From the NCBI GenBank assembly GCA_963576735.1, contig OY755188.1, forward strand, positions 15,302,323 through 15,366,322: a stretch of 64,000 bases of DNA. The letters are read 5' to 3'. Below, one piece after another: positions 21,401 to 31,500 of this stretch. The notes below the pieces were generated by a model. It did no database searches, had not been told where the DNA came from, and saw nothing but the letters and a program-made list of their open reading frames with translations. Positions within the stretch are counted from its first letter, which is position 1, and each line of letters begins with the position of its first letter. The DNA is from Bedellia somnulentella. Taxonomy: Eukaryota > Arthropoda > Insecta > Lepidoptera > Bedelliidae. A program made the translations under genes and the position numbers.

Positions 21401-22360
21401 CTCTCTAAAAATGAGGGCAGCATGTTATTGACGGCCTCAACGACATCCCGAACCTTGATGCTGAGAGGAACTCGGGGCAGCCTTGGCCTCCTTTCGAGAG
21501 GCACTTGGCGATATTCCAGGATCGTCTCTTCGAGTGCGCTCCTCACCAAATCCAAATCCAGGGAGACTGTTCCCCAATCGCTTTCCGCACCACCCACATC
21601 CGGCAGGTTAGCAATTGGCTCCCTCCGTACTTCCCGTTCAGGGACTGGAGGGAGAACCTGCAAAGGTGGCTCTTCGTCTAGCGGGGGAACAGCCTCGCGT
21701 CGCAATTGTTCGAGTTCGGTAGTGCTAAAAAGTTCTGAGCGCTGTATGTACCGAACTCGATCCGCCAGGTTTTGTTCTGTGACGGTCAAATTGGGCTCCA
21801 GCCGCAGAAATTCGCGGTACATCGCTGCCCGATAACCCGTCCGTCCAGTTCTTGAACCCGAGGCCCTAATATAGGCCCGCATGGCATTCCTATTCATTTC
21901 AACCGTCCATGCCATGCGGCGCCTTGTTCCACCAGCGGCGGGCACCGACTGCTGGGACTGAGTTGCCCCAGTCCCAACCGATGCCAAGCCATCTGGTGGC
22001 TGAGGTGGTCGCTCAGACCGGCCAGGTGGTCGGGCCAGTCTGCGGCGGCTGGGGGACCGCATGCTGCCACGTCCAGCCCCAGCTCCAGACGTGCCCCTTC
22101 GATTACCCAAGGGAAGCGGCCCTATACGCTCATCATTATTATTATTTGCCATTATGATGAGCGAAGATTCACCCGGGGTTTCACTCACTTGCCCCGGGGA
22201 GACCGTTGTAACCCTATTCAGCGCTGGGGCCAGTTTGTAGACACGGTCAACACCTACAAACTCAAGCGCAGACTATTTGCAAAGCCGGAATGGCAAACAT
22301 ATCATCCTGCCATTCCAACAATGGGCGGTGGGGTCGTCACATCCCTACGCCTATTATTAT
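18430..22360 (-). mobile_element. R2/R4-type non-LTR retrotransposon, apparently full length
   Basis: One intact long frame (18550-22188), about 170 bases of 5' leader and about 110 bases of 3' UTR, with ATT/TAA repeats at both ends (18435-18445 and 22352-22365). Insertion into TAA repeats is the known habit of R4/Dong elements. The 3' UTR has a perfect 12-bp stem (18467-18478 with 18506-18517, CGCCTCTCCCAT), a candidate for reverse-transcriptase recognition. GC content is much higher than the flanks, suggesting recent arrival. Confidence 0.75.
18550..22188 (-). CDS. Reverse transcriptase with restriction-like endonuclease, intact 1212 codons
   Basis: Retrotransposon polyprotein that would nick target DNA and reverse-transcribe its own RNA. 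Residues 1-90 are Arg/Pro/Ser-rich and disordered; 90-170 are a charged helical segment in place of recognisable zinc fingers. The RT domain covers about 470-800, with SPGPDG near 484, the RRGIFQGDCLSP motif, and catalytic YMDD near 716-719. A C-x2-C-x8-H-x4-C knuckle follows near 1015-1035 (CRACGR...HVISGC). The endonuclease has KPDIVVW and, about a dozen residues on, FLVDVTIPHD then KRRKY near 1100-1135, the PD-(D/E)xK arrangement of the R2 group. The ATG at 22188 heads the frame; stop is TGA. No frameshift or stop was seen, so activity is possible. Dong/R4 is the best guess; another R2-superclade lineage is possible. Confidence 0.85.
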   Translation of the reverse strand: MSETPGESSLIIMANNNNDERIGPLPLGNRRGTSGAGAGRGSMRSPSRRRLARPPGRSERPPQPPDGLASVGTGATQSQQSVPAAGGTRRRMAWTVEMNRNAMRAYIRASGSRTGRTGYRAAMYREFLRLEPNLTVTEQNLADRVRYIQRSELFSTTELEQLRREAVPPLDEEPPLQVLPPVPEREVRREPIANLPDVGGAESDWGTVSLDLDLVRSALEETILEYRQVPLERRPRLPRVPLSIKVRDVVEAVNNMLPSFLESSMDLWDTDSILFGAAMTVCQFVGVRMPPTRAGGSRQAGSTSPRTRTRPAWMRRIESRITRARVLIGKLTSFRSGNNRPRVVRFVREAFPGENVFDNSPEFACRLVERIDDLKQKIAAWGKRIRRYSERVKRYQQNRLFMSDQKKFYRTLERPDVFTTGQRPEKADVVAFWRGLWSLPVDHEEGRWFEAVEGACEPIAPMNPVNISEEDVVAAIRKAPNWKSPGPDGLHHYWLKGFTRCHATLARQFQSALESGTLPNFLTTGVTHLAPKSDATADPSQYRPITCLCTIYKTLTSVLSSKITQHIVDNNVISGAQNGCRGGSRGSKELLLIDAVVGQLVKRNRRNFSAGWIDYRKAFDSVPHTWLMRVLELYKIDSAVRHFLGQCMGCWRTILSLDGQRMTDADDQIDIRRGIFQGDCLSPVWFCLALNPLSTLLENSGTGFQFRRGGPRLPHLLYMDDLKLYAPTADRLAELLTITNDFSGSVKMELGVDKCAVIHVEKGHVVHSDGVDVGTNHLRALSEAETYRYLGMSQTIGVKVADVKQGVCEEFYERLKSVLNSYLSGVNKIRAINSWVMPVLMYTFGVLRWTQTELDALDRRVRTMMTSHRMHHPRSSVMRLYIPRKCGGRGLLSAKTMHNREVCNLRNYFLTMTDDSIRGEVVASDKGLTPLSLASQDWRTPEVLSTSDRESVWKEKELHGRFYKVLHEPFVDRKASLHWLRFGDLFGETEGFVCAIQDQVIKTRNYRKYILKDGTTDICRACGRPGESLRHVISGCSALANTEYLHRHNQAAKILHQELALKCGLLQQRLPYYKYLPEPILENDRAKIYWDRSVITDRTILANKPDIVVWDRSQSRVFLVDVTIPHDEGLVKADTEKRRKYLDLAHEITDMWGVTSTEIIPIVLSANGLIPTSLATNLRRLDFCGVSVPAQMQKAVLLDTARIVRRFLNLTP

Positions 22361-22367
22361 TATTATA

Positions 22368-22577
22368 TTCTCGGCAATAAATCCCAAAAAGGGTTAGCTA
22401 GAGCTGTACAGCTACAAACTCTTCAGCCACATTAGGATGAGAAGGTGGTAGAAACAAAGTATCTTTGCTAATGGGTTTCCAATCCAACCGCATCTCCCAA
22501 AAACCACTTAAAAAGCCCCGTACCCTTGGTCGCCTCCAACGACACCCGTAGGTAGAAAGGGGTTGTGACATTCTAAA
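22368..22577 (-). repeat. SINE-A, diverged
   Basis: Reverse copy (CGGCAATAAATCCC to GACATTCTAA), abutting the 5' end of the R2/R4-type element. Confidence 0.65.
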
Positions 22578-22827
22578 CTTTTTGGAGAAAAAAAACCTTG
22601 CTGCATAATCACATAGAGAATGATTGTCATACAGAAACCACTTTTGAAATCATATAATTGTATTTTCTAAGACTTTCACGATTGCACATTATAACGACAC
22701 TGTATATTAACAAATAACACCTCAGTCTTCCCGAGACCATGATAACTGAAAAGTTTTCGAAACGTCGGGCTTTAAAAAAACATGTAATAACTCGCGATTA
22801 AAATATCCGAAAGTCAAAAGTTGTTTT

Positions 22828-22992
22828 AACATACATACATACATATACTCACGGCTATTAATCCCTTAACGGGGTAGCCAGAGCCTTGGAATGAGAAATT
22901 CCTCAGCCACTTTTGGAAGTTGATTGGGGAAAATAATTATGGTAATAATAAATGTTTTTGGTGACGGGTCTCCAACCACATCGCCCAAAAAT
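22828..22992 (-). repeat. SINE-A, 3' two-thirds
   Basis: Reverse copy running from the (CATA)n tail to ACATCGCCCAAAAAT; the head is missing. Confidence 0.7.
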
Positions 22993-23287
22993 TTGTTGTT
23001 GTTTTAATTATAACCATATAATTGGTAAATGTAACAGAGATGGCTGTTTAATCCACGAGTATTATAGTTAAAGGGACAAGCGTGCTAACACCATGAGCGC
23101 AATTGAATTGACATGAGAAAAAAAACATTATATCGATATAACAAATCAAAGCTAGATTATTAGTTTTAATTTTACTTCTCAAATACTTTGTAAATTTGAA
23201 TGTTTTTGACATGAAAACATCATGCGGGGATTATAACTAATAAATAAAAGATAAATAATGATAATGAGATAAAAATATGTATGATTT

Positions 23288-23877
23288 GACACTGTAGCTC
23301 AATTGGCCTAGACCTCGCTTTTATAACATACCCTTTTTATATTATAAATCGATAAAGGACATCAAACTTAACAACTTTGCCTATGGAATGCCTATCTAAA
23401 ATATTGTTATAAAAGGCCAATTGGCCTAGACCTCGCTTTTTGCTTTTGCTTTTGCTTCAGTGAAAATAAGAAATAAAAAAAACATTTGATCTATGCTTTT
23501 CGCTCTGTAAACAAAAATATTACTTATTTCGGTATTTTCCAGTTCTATTGATCGTCGTTGAAAAATAATATCATGAAAATAAACCAGTAAGCGAGCGATT
23601 GAACTGGAAAATACCGAAAGAAGTTATGTTTTTGTTTACAGAGCAAAAAACATATATCAGATGTCTTTTTTTTATTTCTTATTTCCACTGAAGCAAAGAA
23701 TCTCATTCTATACATTCTCAGTTTGAACTTTTTTTAATTATTAAATATCTAGAAAATTTAAATATTATAGACAGTCATTCCACGGGAAAAGTTGTTAAGT
23801 TTGATGTCCTTTATCGATTTATAATATAAAAAGGGTATGTTATAAAAGCGAGGTTAGGCCAATTGAGCTACAGTGTC
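23288..23877. repeat. 590-bp foldback element
   Basis: Outer arms 23288-23378 and 23790-23877 are near-perfect inverted repeats starting GACACTGTAGCTCAATTGGC. An inner inverted pair (about 23455-23560 and 23598-23698) surrounds a short loop. The outer arm tip resembles the SINE-C head (tRNA A-box region), and SINE-C pieces flank both sides (body near 23197-23270, head continuation 23878-23970), so it may derive from inverted SINE-C copies. Confidence 0.75.
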
Positions 23878-24099
23878 AGGCAGGCAGAGCGACGAGGGCG
23901 TATACCCGTGTACGACCGCCGCCACGTGTACGCCAGTGTCGAAATTTTTCTTTCCTTTATTTATCTTTTATTGACTTTGTAAATTTTTGGGGCATACATA
24001 TACCTATACATACTTACGTACACAATTCATATTAACAAGTATATTGAATAACACTCATGGCGCTAAGGCATTACATTTTTCGTACCTTTGCAACTTTGA

Positions 24100-24362
24100 T
24101 AGCACAGTGGCATATATGAGTGGCTCCTGATACAAAGACTCATGGATTCAAATCCTGAATCGAGCCAATATTGTGTTTTTTCTAAAGGCATGTGTGTGAT
24201 CGGCGATAGGCCTGCCCCCTATCACGTGAGTACACTGTCCATGCAAAACGTGGGTACTCTGAACACCAGGTGACAAAGTCACGTGATGTTCAGAAGTATT
24301 AGTACCTCTGCCAACCCCTTCGGGGATATTCGGCGTGAACGTTTATGTTATGTTATGTTATG
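24100..24362 (+). repeat. SINE-B, internally deleted
   Basis: B-box-like GATTCAAATCCTG, then a jump to GGCGATAGGCCTGCCCCC, ending GTGAACGTTTATG and (TTATG)n. Confidence 0.75.
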
Positions 24363-24494
24363 TATGCATGTGTGTGCTATATTTATTTTTATTTTGACGG
24401 TGAGAGAAAACATAGTGACCAAAACCACACGGCTAAGTTTTACTAAGTCTTATGATATTGTGATACAAGAATGGCTATAAGCCCGCTTTCCATC

Positions 24495-27400
24495 CTACCT
24501 CTTGAAGACATAGCCAGACAAAGGAACTAAGGAAGGACTCTGAAAGCTAGAAGTTTCAAACAAAAATTTCGCAATACCTTTCTGCATAGCTAGTACGACC
24601 GACCTTTTAACTAGATACGTAAACATAACACAAACGTTCGTGCCGTTTATCCCCGAAGGGGTTGGCAGAGGTACCAATACTTCTTAACAACAAGTGACAG
24701 CGCCACCTAGTGTCCAAAGCAGGTACCCACGTTTTGCTTAGACAGTGTACTCACGTGATAGGGGGCAAGCCTATCGCCGTTTTGTACGTTTGTTATGTTG
24801 GTTTCCTCACGATGTTTTCCCTCGTTGTTAACAACCATGATAAATTAACCACACATATTACTTTAGAAAAGACAAATTGGTGAGGGCCCGACCCGGGACT
24901 TGAACTCACGCCTGTCTGTTTACGGGTGGGTGTTCTACCCATTTGACTATCATGTCGTTAACTGGATATCGCGTGGTATAAAACAGTCATCTCTTTCGTA
25001 CTTACTTAGTATCGTATACTATCACATTATTCTAGCCGATATCATCACGATAAAATAGCGCTTGTGCTAGGCCTGAGATGCGAAGTCACAGATTAGATAA
25101 GATGAGAATGAATCGTACCTTTGGTGCATTTTTTGCCAAACACGAGAAAGCCAATTTTGCACGTGCGCAGCCTTTCGAGTCATCAGAAACTTGATCATTC
25201 ACTAAAAAATATAAAGATAGATCAGTTTGCAAACAATACATACTTATAATTTAGGATGAAAATCTAAATCAAATATATCTTATATACAGGGCGTCCCTCG
25301 GATAAATAATGAATATGAAACATTTGACAGAAAGAAGATTTTTTAAAATTTTTAAAATATTATAATCTGCATTATTGAATATAAAAAACACTGGAACAAT
25401 CCGCTACGTGAGGAAAAAATAATTTATGATATGTAATTTTATGATACTGATCTGTCCTGTTCATTATAGGGATTATTTATTGAAAACTAAGATAGTTTCG
25501 GAAATAGAAGAATAACGAGGAATTTTATGGTTTGATGTTAAATTATGGTTAGTAATTCTCCAATGAGTTGGAGAACCATAACTAACGCTACTTTTCTTTA
25601 TAATCTAGGCCAATCAACTTCCAAATGTGGCTGAAGAGATTCTAGTTCGGAAGCTCCGGCTACCTTTTTTGGATTTACGGCCGTGAGTTTATGTATGTAT
25701 GTGAAAATATGCTGAACCTATGAAAAACACAATAACGACCTATAGCTTATTTACTATAGCAATATTTATGTAAATAGATAATAAAACATACCTTTGGTGC
25801 ACATTCCAATAAAATCTGCGACCTTTTTTACATGTTCCTGGTCCGAAAATATTTGTTTTGCATTCTCCTTTGCACCAGCTTGTGTTAGTTTTCCCATTTC
25901 ATCCATCTATGCAAAGCGATCGATATTTAATATTAAAAATATAATTGTAAATAAACTCAATAATAATACATATATTAAACAAATTACTCTCATATAATCT
26001 CAACTCAAACTCAACTCAAACGTTCACAGACATCACATGACATCGTCACCTGGTGTTCAGAGTACCCGCTTTTGCTTGGACAGTGTACTGACATAATAGG
26101 GTGCAGGCCTGTGGGAGTCATATTAGAGCGCACACTACTGCGGACTCAAACACACATAGCAGCGTCTCACTCATATTCTTACATTATTATTGCTGTGTAG
26201 TGTCGGCAAAGAATAACACTACCCCATTTCTTCCGGTGGGTGTACGTAAAAGGCGACTAACGGATTTGGAGCTTTTAAGGGATTTTTGGGCGATGTGGTT
26301 GGAGACCCATCACCGAAAACCTTTATTTTACCATTTTTTCCCCACTAAAATTTCCAAACGTGGCTGAGGAATTTACAATTCCTTAGCTCTGGCTACCCCT
26401 TCTAGGGATTTATAGCCGTGAGCATATGTATGTATGTATGTATGTAACAAGTCAAAGGTCATATAAGTTAAATTAAGGCGTTATAGTTGATGCAAATGTG
26501 ACATTATAACAATTATATTGATCTACTAGGGCCCATAATAAGTACACCAAATTGTATGCCATAACTTATTATGGCGTCTATTATGGCCCATAATGGGAAA
26601 TAGCGAGATATAACTTTTACAAGGGTCTTAAATTATTCGTGCCGTGTAGTGCCGGCTTAGAATGTCGCTACCCCTTTCTACCCACGGGTGTTGTAAGAGG
26701 CGACTAAGGGTATTGGGGCTTTTTATTGGATTTTTGGGCGATGCGGTTGGAGACCTATCACCAAAAACCTTTATTTTTACCATCTTTTCCCCCCTCAACT
26801 TCCAAAAGTGGCTGAGGAATTTATAATTCCTTAGCTCTGGCTACCCCTTGTAGGGAAATATAGCCGTGAGTATGTATGTATGTATGTATTAAATTATTCT
26901 AAATTCGGAGATGAAACCTTTTTTATTTAAATTTTTAGTTGCTTACTGTAATCAAGTCGTAGGAGGCAACTTATTGTTTTAATACTGTTTAAGTGACTGT
27001 TAGATGATAAAGTTGTATATCCATCACATACATACATACATATAATCACGGCCGTAAATCCCAAAAAGGGGTAGCCAGAGCTTCAGACTCTTCAGCCACA
27101 TTTACTACCCATCACCAACAATTATTTAGTCACTTCTAAAAGTGACTAACAAATTTCTAATTCAGAAGCTCTTGCTAATATTTTTTTGCATTTTTTAATC
27201 TTAAGCATAGTTAGATGTTCCAATTTATGTTAGTTTTTCAACATGCTGTGTAGTGCCGGCTTAGAATAGCACTACCCCATTTCTTCCAGTGGGTGTACGT
27301 AAGAGGCGACTAACGGTATTGGGGGCTTTTAAGGGATTTTTGGGCGATGCGGTTGGAGGCCCATCACCAACAACCTTTATTTTACCATCTTTTCCCCACA

Positions 27401-27864
27401 CAATTTTCCAAAAGTGGCTGAGAAATTTCTAATACCTTGGCTCTGGCTACCCCTTCTAGGGATTTATAGCCGTGAGTATATGTATGTATGTATGTTTTTC
27501 AACATCTAAATTTATCTGTACATAATAATACTTACAATGCCAATTTTCTTGAACAGGCAAGCGGCAAAACATTGGGCATTGTTACCGTCTGGCATCATTT
27601 TGGACCTGAATTTTCTAATTTCTTCAGCGCTAAGGGGATGATCTTTAATGCACTGTAGTCCTCCATCAAGAAATCTGCTCTGAATCAGGACTTTATGACC
27701 ATCACTAAGACTCTAAAAAATAGCTCTAATAAATATCCTCTGGAAATAATGACACAGATTTTTCTTTTAAATGTATTGTGTGGTTTTCTCCACTATCGAC
27801 TTACCTTGGAACTTTGAACAAGTATCATAAAAATTGCTAAAATGTATATATTAAAGAAAGACAT
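24495..27864 (-). CDS. Odorant-binding protein OBP-C, five-exon gene (last exon tentative)
   Basis: Secreted OBP. Exons: 27864-27805 (20-residue signal peptide, MSFFNIYILA...), 27712-27536 (59 codons), 25906-25792, 25201-25119, and a proposed terminal exon 24539-24495. The first four have clean GT/AG borders and phases 0,0,1,0. Cysteines at residues 41, 68, 72, 115, 129 and 138 give X26, X3, X42, X13 and X8 spacing, so it is a classic OBP and, by exon lengths (177 and 115 nt), a paralogue of OBP-B. The terminal exon (14 codons, SPSLVPLSGYVFKR, then TAG) follows an acceptor CTTTCAG with a pyrimidine-rich approach. It is longer than the last exon of the sister genes and no poly(A) signal was seen, so the gene end is uncertain. 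With it the protein is 159 residues. Confidence 0.85.
24622..24962 (-). repeat. SINE-B
   Basis: Reverse copy between the proposed last exon and exon 4 of OBP-C. It has the CCGTTTATCCCCGAAGGGG end and a tRNA-like head. Confidence 0.75.
24955..25080 (+). repeat. Dispersed repeat K
   Basis: ATCGCGTGGTATAAAACAG and CGATAAAATAGCGCTTGTGC; same family as 41465-41720. About 40 bases after OBP-C exon 4. Confidence 0.5.
26192..26445 (+). repeat. SINE-A, full length
   Basis: Head GCTGTGTAGTGTCGGC and TATG tail. Intron 2 of OBP-C. Confidence 0.85.
26641..26888 (+). repeat. SINE-A, full length (GCCGG subtype)
   Basis: Head GCCGTGTAGTGCCGGC with GTCGCTACCCCTTTCTACCC, the variant also seen at 6201-6449. 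Confidence 0.85.
27245..27494 (+). repeat. SINE-A, full length
   Basis: Complete copy ending about 40 bases downstream of the OBP-C exon 2 donor. A reverse fragment also lies at about 27027-27110. Confidence 0.85.
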
Positions 27865-27918
27865 ACTGAATGTTCTATAAAATGTACACGACTACAATCC
27901 GTATGATTTGCAGCATTC

Positions 27919-27927
27919 TTATATATA
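27919..27927 (-). promoter_or_regulatory. TATA box of OBP-C
   Basis: On the minus strand TATATATAA lies about 55 nt upstream of the OBP-C start codon, consistent with a short 5' UTR as in OBP-B. Confidence 0.45.
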
Positions 27928-28557
27928 CCTCAACCATTGTAATGAATGAGTTAGCATATCGCTCATTATTTGACAAACCTTCGATTTGATTTACTTAAAT
28001 CGGATGTATGGTAAAATGACGGTAAATTGGGTTTCTGATTTTCCTCTTAACTGACATGAACTACCTGCATTTTATATGTAATCTACGTGCTTCATCTACA
28101 GATATATCTGTCCCATTTATGGTTTCTGAATTATTTAAATTAATAATTTGAATAGAAATGATGTAGTTTAATTATGCAAAAAGTTACGGGTTAGATCCCG
28201 AACAAATTATTAGTATTTTTTAAATATATGAATGCAATTTTTGTTAACACTCAAATCGATGACGTAGTTCCTAAGAACAGATTCTGGTCTTATGGTTTCA
28301 GACTTTCTCATACTGAGCCATTTCAATGGGACACCATGTATAGTCCTAAGAGTCTGCGAGATATGTCAAGAATTGAATAATGGACAAGTCAAAACTTTGT
28401 TTTGGTATGAGAACCATATGAAGGAAAAAACCATAAATTAAAAATTAAATCAAAATTATTATTTTATAACTTGATTATAATTCACACCCATTTCCATTTA
28501 CAATTGACCTAAATCCTTAGTTTACTATAGCAACTTCACGCTTGTTATTAAAACAAT

Positions 28558-31500
28558 CTACTGGCAGGCCATTCCTGGTAACATTTTGTCCTGAAAAAGA
28601 AAGAAACCTTTATTAATATACTTTTATATACGAATAATTAACTCAAAACTCAACTCACTAAAACGTTCACGCTGTAATCCCCGAAGGGGTTGGCAGAGGT
28701 ACTAATACTTCTGAACATCACGTGACTTTGTCACCTAGTGTGCAGAGTACCCAAGTTTTGCTTGGAATGTGAACTCACGTTATAGGGGGCAGGCCTATCG
28801 CCGTTTTGTACGAATACACTGTCATACGACAAAGAGCAACTTGGCCCTGTGGGTTTCCTCGCGATGATTTCCCTCACCGTTAACAACCGTGATAATTTAA
28901 TCACATATGTGTCTTTAGAAAAGATAAATTGGTGTAGGGCCTACACCAATTTGGACCTGGTATTTGAACCCTCATGGTCTGCACGATATGCGGTGTTCTA
29001 CCCACTGAGCTATCACGCCGTCAACTCTTTAAGTTCACTCATATTCATCCATCAACCGCAAAATCCAAATAAAGGCTACCAAACAACTCTTAGTTAGAAA
29101 TTATTTTATCACTCACTTGTCAAAATGAAATTTTTAGCTTTAAGTATTTTTATTTAAACGATTTGATAGTCCAGTGGGTAGAACACCCGCCCGAAAACAG
29201 AAGGGCGTGAGTTCCAATCCTGAGTCGGAACTACACCAATTTGTCTTTTCTAAAGTCATATGTGTGGTTAATGTATCATTGTTGTTAACGGTGAGGGAAA
29301 ACATCGTGAGGAAACCCACATGGCTGAGTTGTACTTAGTCATGTGACAGTGTATTCGTACAAAACGGCGATAGGCCTGCCCCCTATCACGTGAGTACACT
29401 GTCTAAGCAAAACGTGGGTACCTTCTCTGGAAACTAGATGGCGCTGCCATGTGAGTTCAGAAGTATTGGTACCTCTGCCAACCCCTTCGGGGATAAACGG
29501 CGTGAACGTTTATGTTTATTTTTATTTAAGTTTTGTAATGTTACCTTCAATGCAGTTATTTGGCATCTGAAAACTGTAGCTGCCCTGTTGCACTCATTCG
29601 GGAATTCACGACTGTTAGCTGAAACAAAAATGAATTTGGTATATGTACTGTGTACCGTAGTATACAATATAAAAACTAAACATACAAACTCGTACATATA
29701 CACACGGCCATAAATCCCCAAAAGAGGTAGCCAGTGCTTTAGAGCTAGAAACTCCTCAGCCACATTTGGATTATGATAGGGGATAAGATGGGAGAAATAA
29801 AGTATCATTGGTTATGTATGTATCATTGGTTTTGAGTCTCCAACAACATCTTCCCAAAAACCACTTAAAAAGCCCCACACCTTAAGTCGCCTCTTACGAC
29901 ACTCGTGTGGGTAGAAAGGGGTAGTGACATTCTAAGCCAGCACTTAGGACCGTTAGTTACAACACAGCGTTAAAGGAACAATATCAAATGACACACATAC
30001 ATACATACATATACTCACGGCTATAAATCCCTAGAAGGGGTAGCCAGAGCTAAGGAACTAGAAGTTCCTCAGCCACTTTTGGAAAGTTCAGTGGGGAAAA
30101 GATGGCAAAATAAAGTATGTTGGTGATGGGTCTCCAACCGCATCGCCCAATAATCCCTTAAAAGCCCCAATACCGTTAGTCGCCTCTTACGAACACCCAC
30201 CGGCAGAAATGGGGTAGTGTTATTCTAAGCCGACACTACACAGCAATCAAATGAAATAATCCTAAATGGGAAGAGTCTACCATCATTGATACAAGTTTCC
30301 AGTGTCTGCTTCATGAACATAGCTTCTTGCGAATCAAGTTGAAGTTCCATGTTTTCAAAGAGCGTATTTAAGATTTTGCCATCAGCACCGATCTGAAAAT
30401 ATAATTGAATTGATTGAAAAGCACTCATTATTAAATCTTGGAACAATGTCTTGTGATTAGAGGCTAGTGAATTGTACGCAAATATACTAAAGAATATGAA
30501 TACAAGAAAGAGTGCAGCCAGATCTTTAGAGTTGTAAATTCTTCAACCACATTTAGAGAAAAGTTATTGCACAAAAAGGATCGTTGTTGATAGGTCTCTT
30601 AGTGATTAAATGTATACAGTTGTTTCTGATCTATAGCAATGTCATCGGTGCTTAAACTTGTGTTTTTTAAGTATTTTGCTAACTATGTGTTTACATGAAT
30701 TTTATAGCATTTATCGATTAATCCAAAAGTATAAATAAGATACTATAAATACATACATACATATTCTTACGCCGTTAGTTCCCATTGAGGTATGCAGTAA
30801 CTATCGATCGTCACTTTGCACGATCCTGGTAAACCTCCCTAGCTTTATTAACATCCATCAATATTTTCATGCATGCTCTTTGAGAGGAGACCCATCATAA
30901 AGAACCTTTATTTTACCATCTTCTCCCCACGAAACTCCCAAAAGATTAAGAAAGAAGAAAATTTTGGGAATTTGGCCGTAAGGGCCGGCGCTGACTGCCG
31001 GCATGGCATGGCAAAGGATTTCGGTAAGATATAGCCATTTTTAATCTTATTACCATGAGTATAGAATTCATTTTACACAACGATGCCGACGTTCTGTCCT
31101 ACCGCGGCCTCCCTCGGCATCGTTGTGTCAAAATAAAGTAAAATGAATTCTATACTCATGGTAATAAGATTAAAAATGGCAATATCTTACCGAAATCCTT
31201 TGCCATGCCATGCCGGCAGTCAGCGCCGGCCCTAAGTATATGTATGTATGTATGTTTTAAATACATCCCCATATTGAACTAGTTTACTTACCATTCCGAA
31301 ATTCTGGAAGATACAATGCAAGAAACAAGAGTTTTTTTCTTGCATCATGATAGAACAAACTTTTTCCAGCGAGTCCATCTGCTCATTCGGATCGAGGAAA
31401 TCAGAAGAACATTGTTTAAACATGCCAATTAATTGGAGTAGGGACATTTCTTCTGCGGCCTGAAAAGAAGGAATTTTAAGGGTGTGTTCAGTGCTATCCT

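Noticed and set aside
22728..22751. Alternative last exon for OBP-C (acceptor CTTTTCAG, 7 codons then TGA)
   Set aside because: Length fits the family, but the surrounding sequence looks like a dispersed repeat (GTTTTCGAAACGTCGGG) and it lies farther away than the 24495-24539 candidate. Not excluded.
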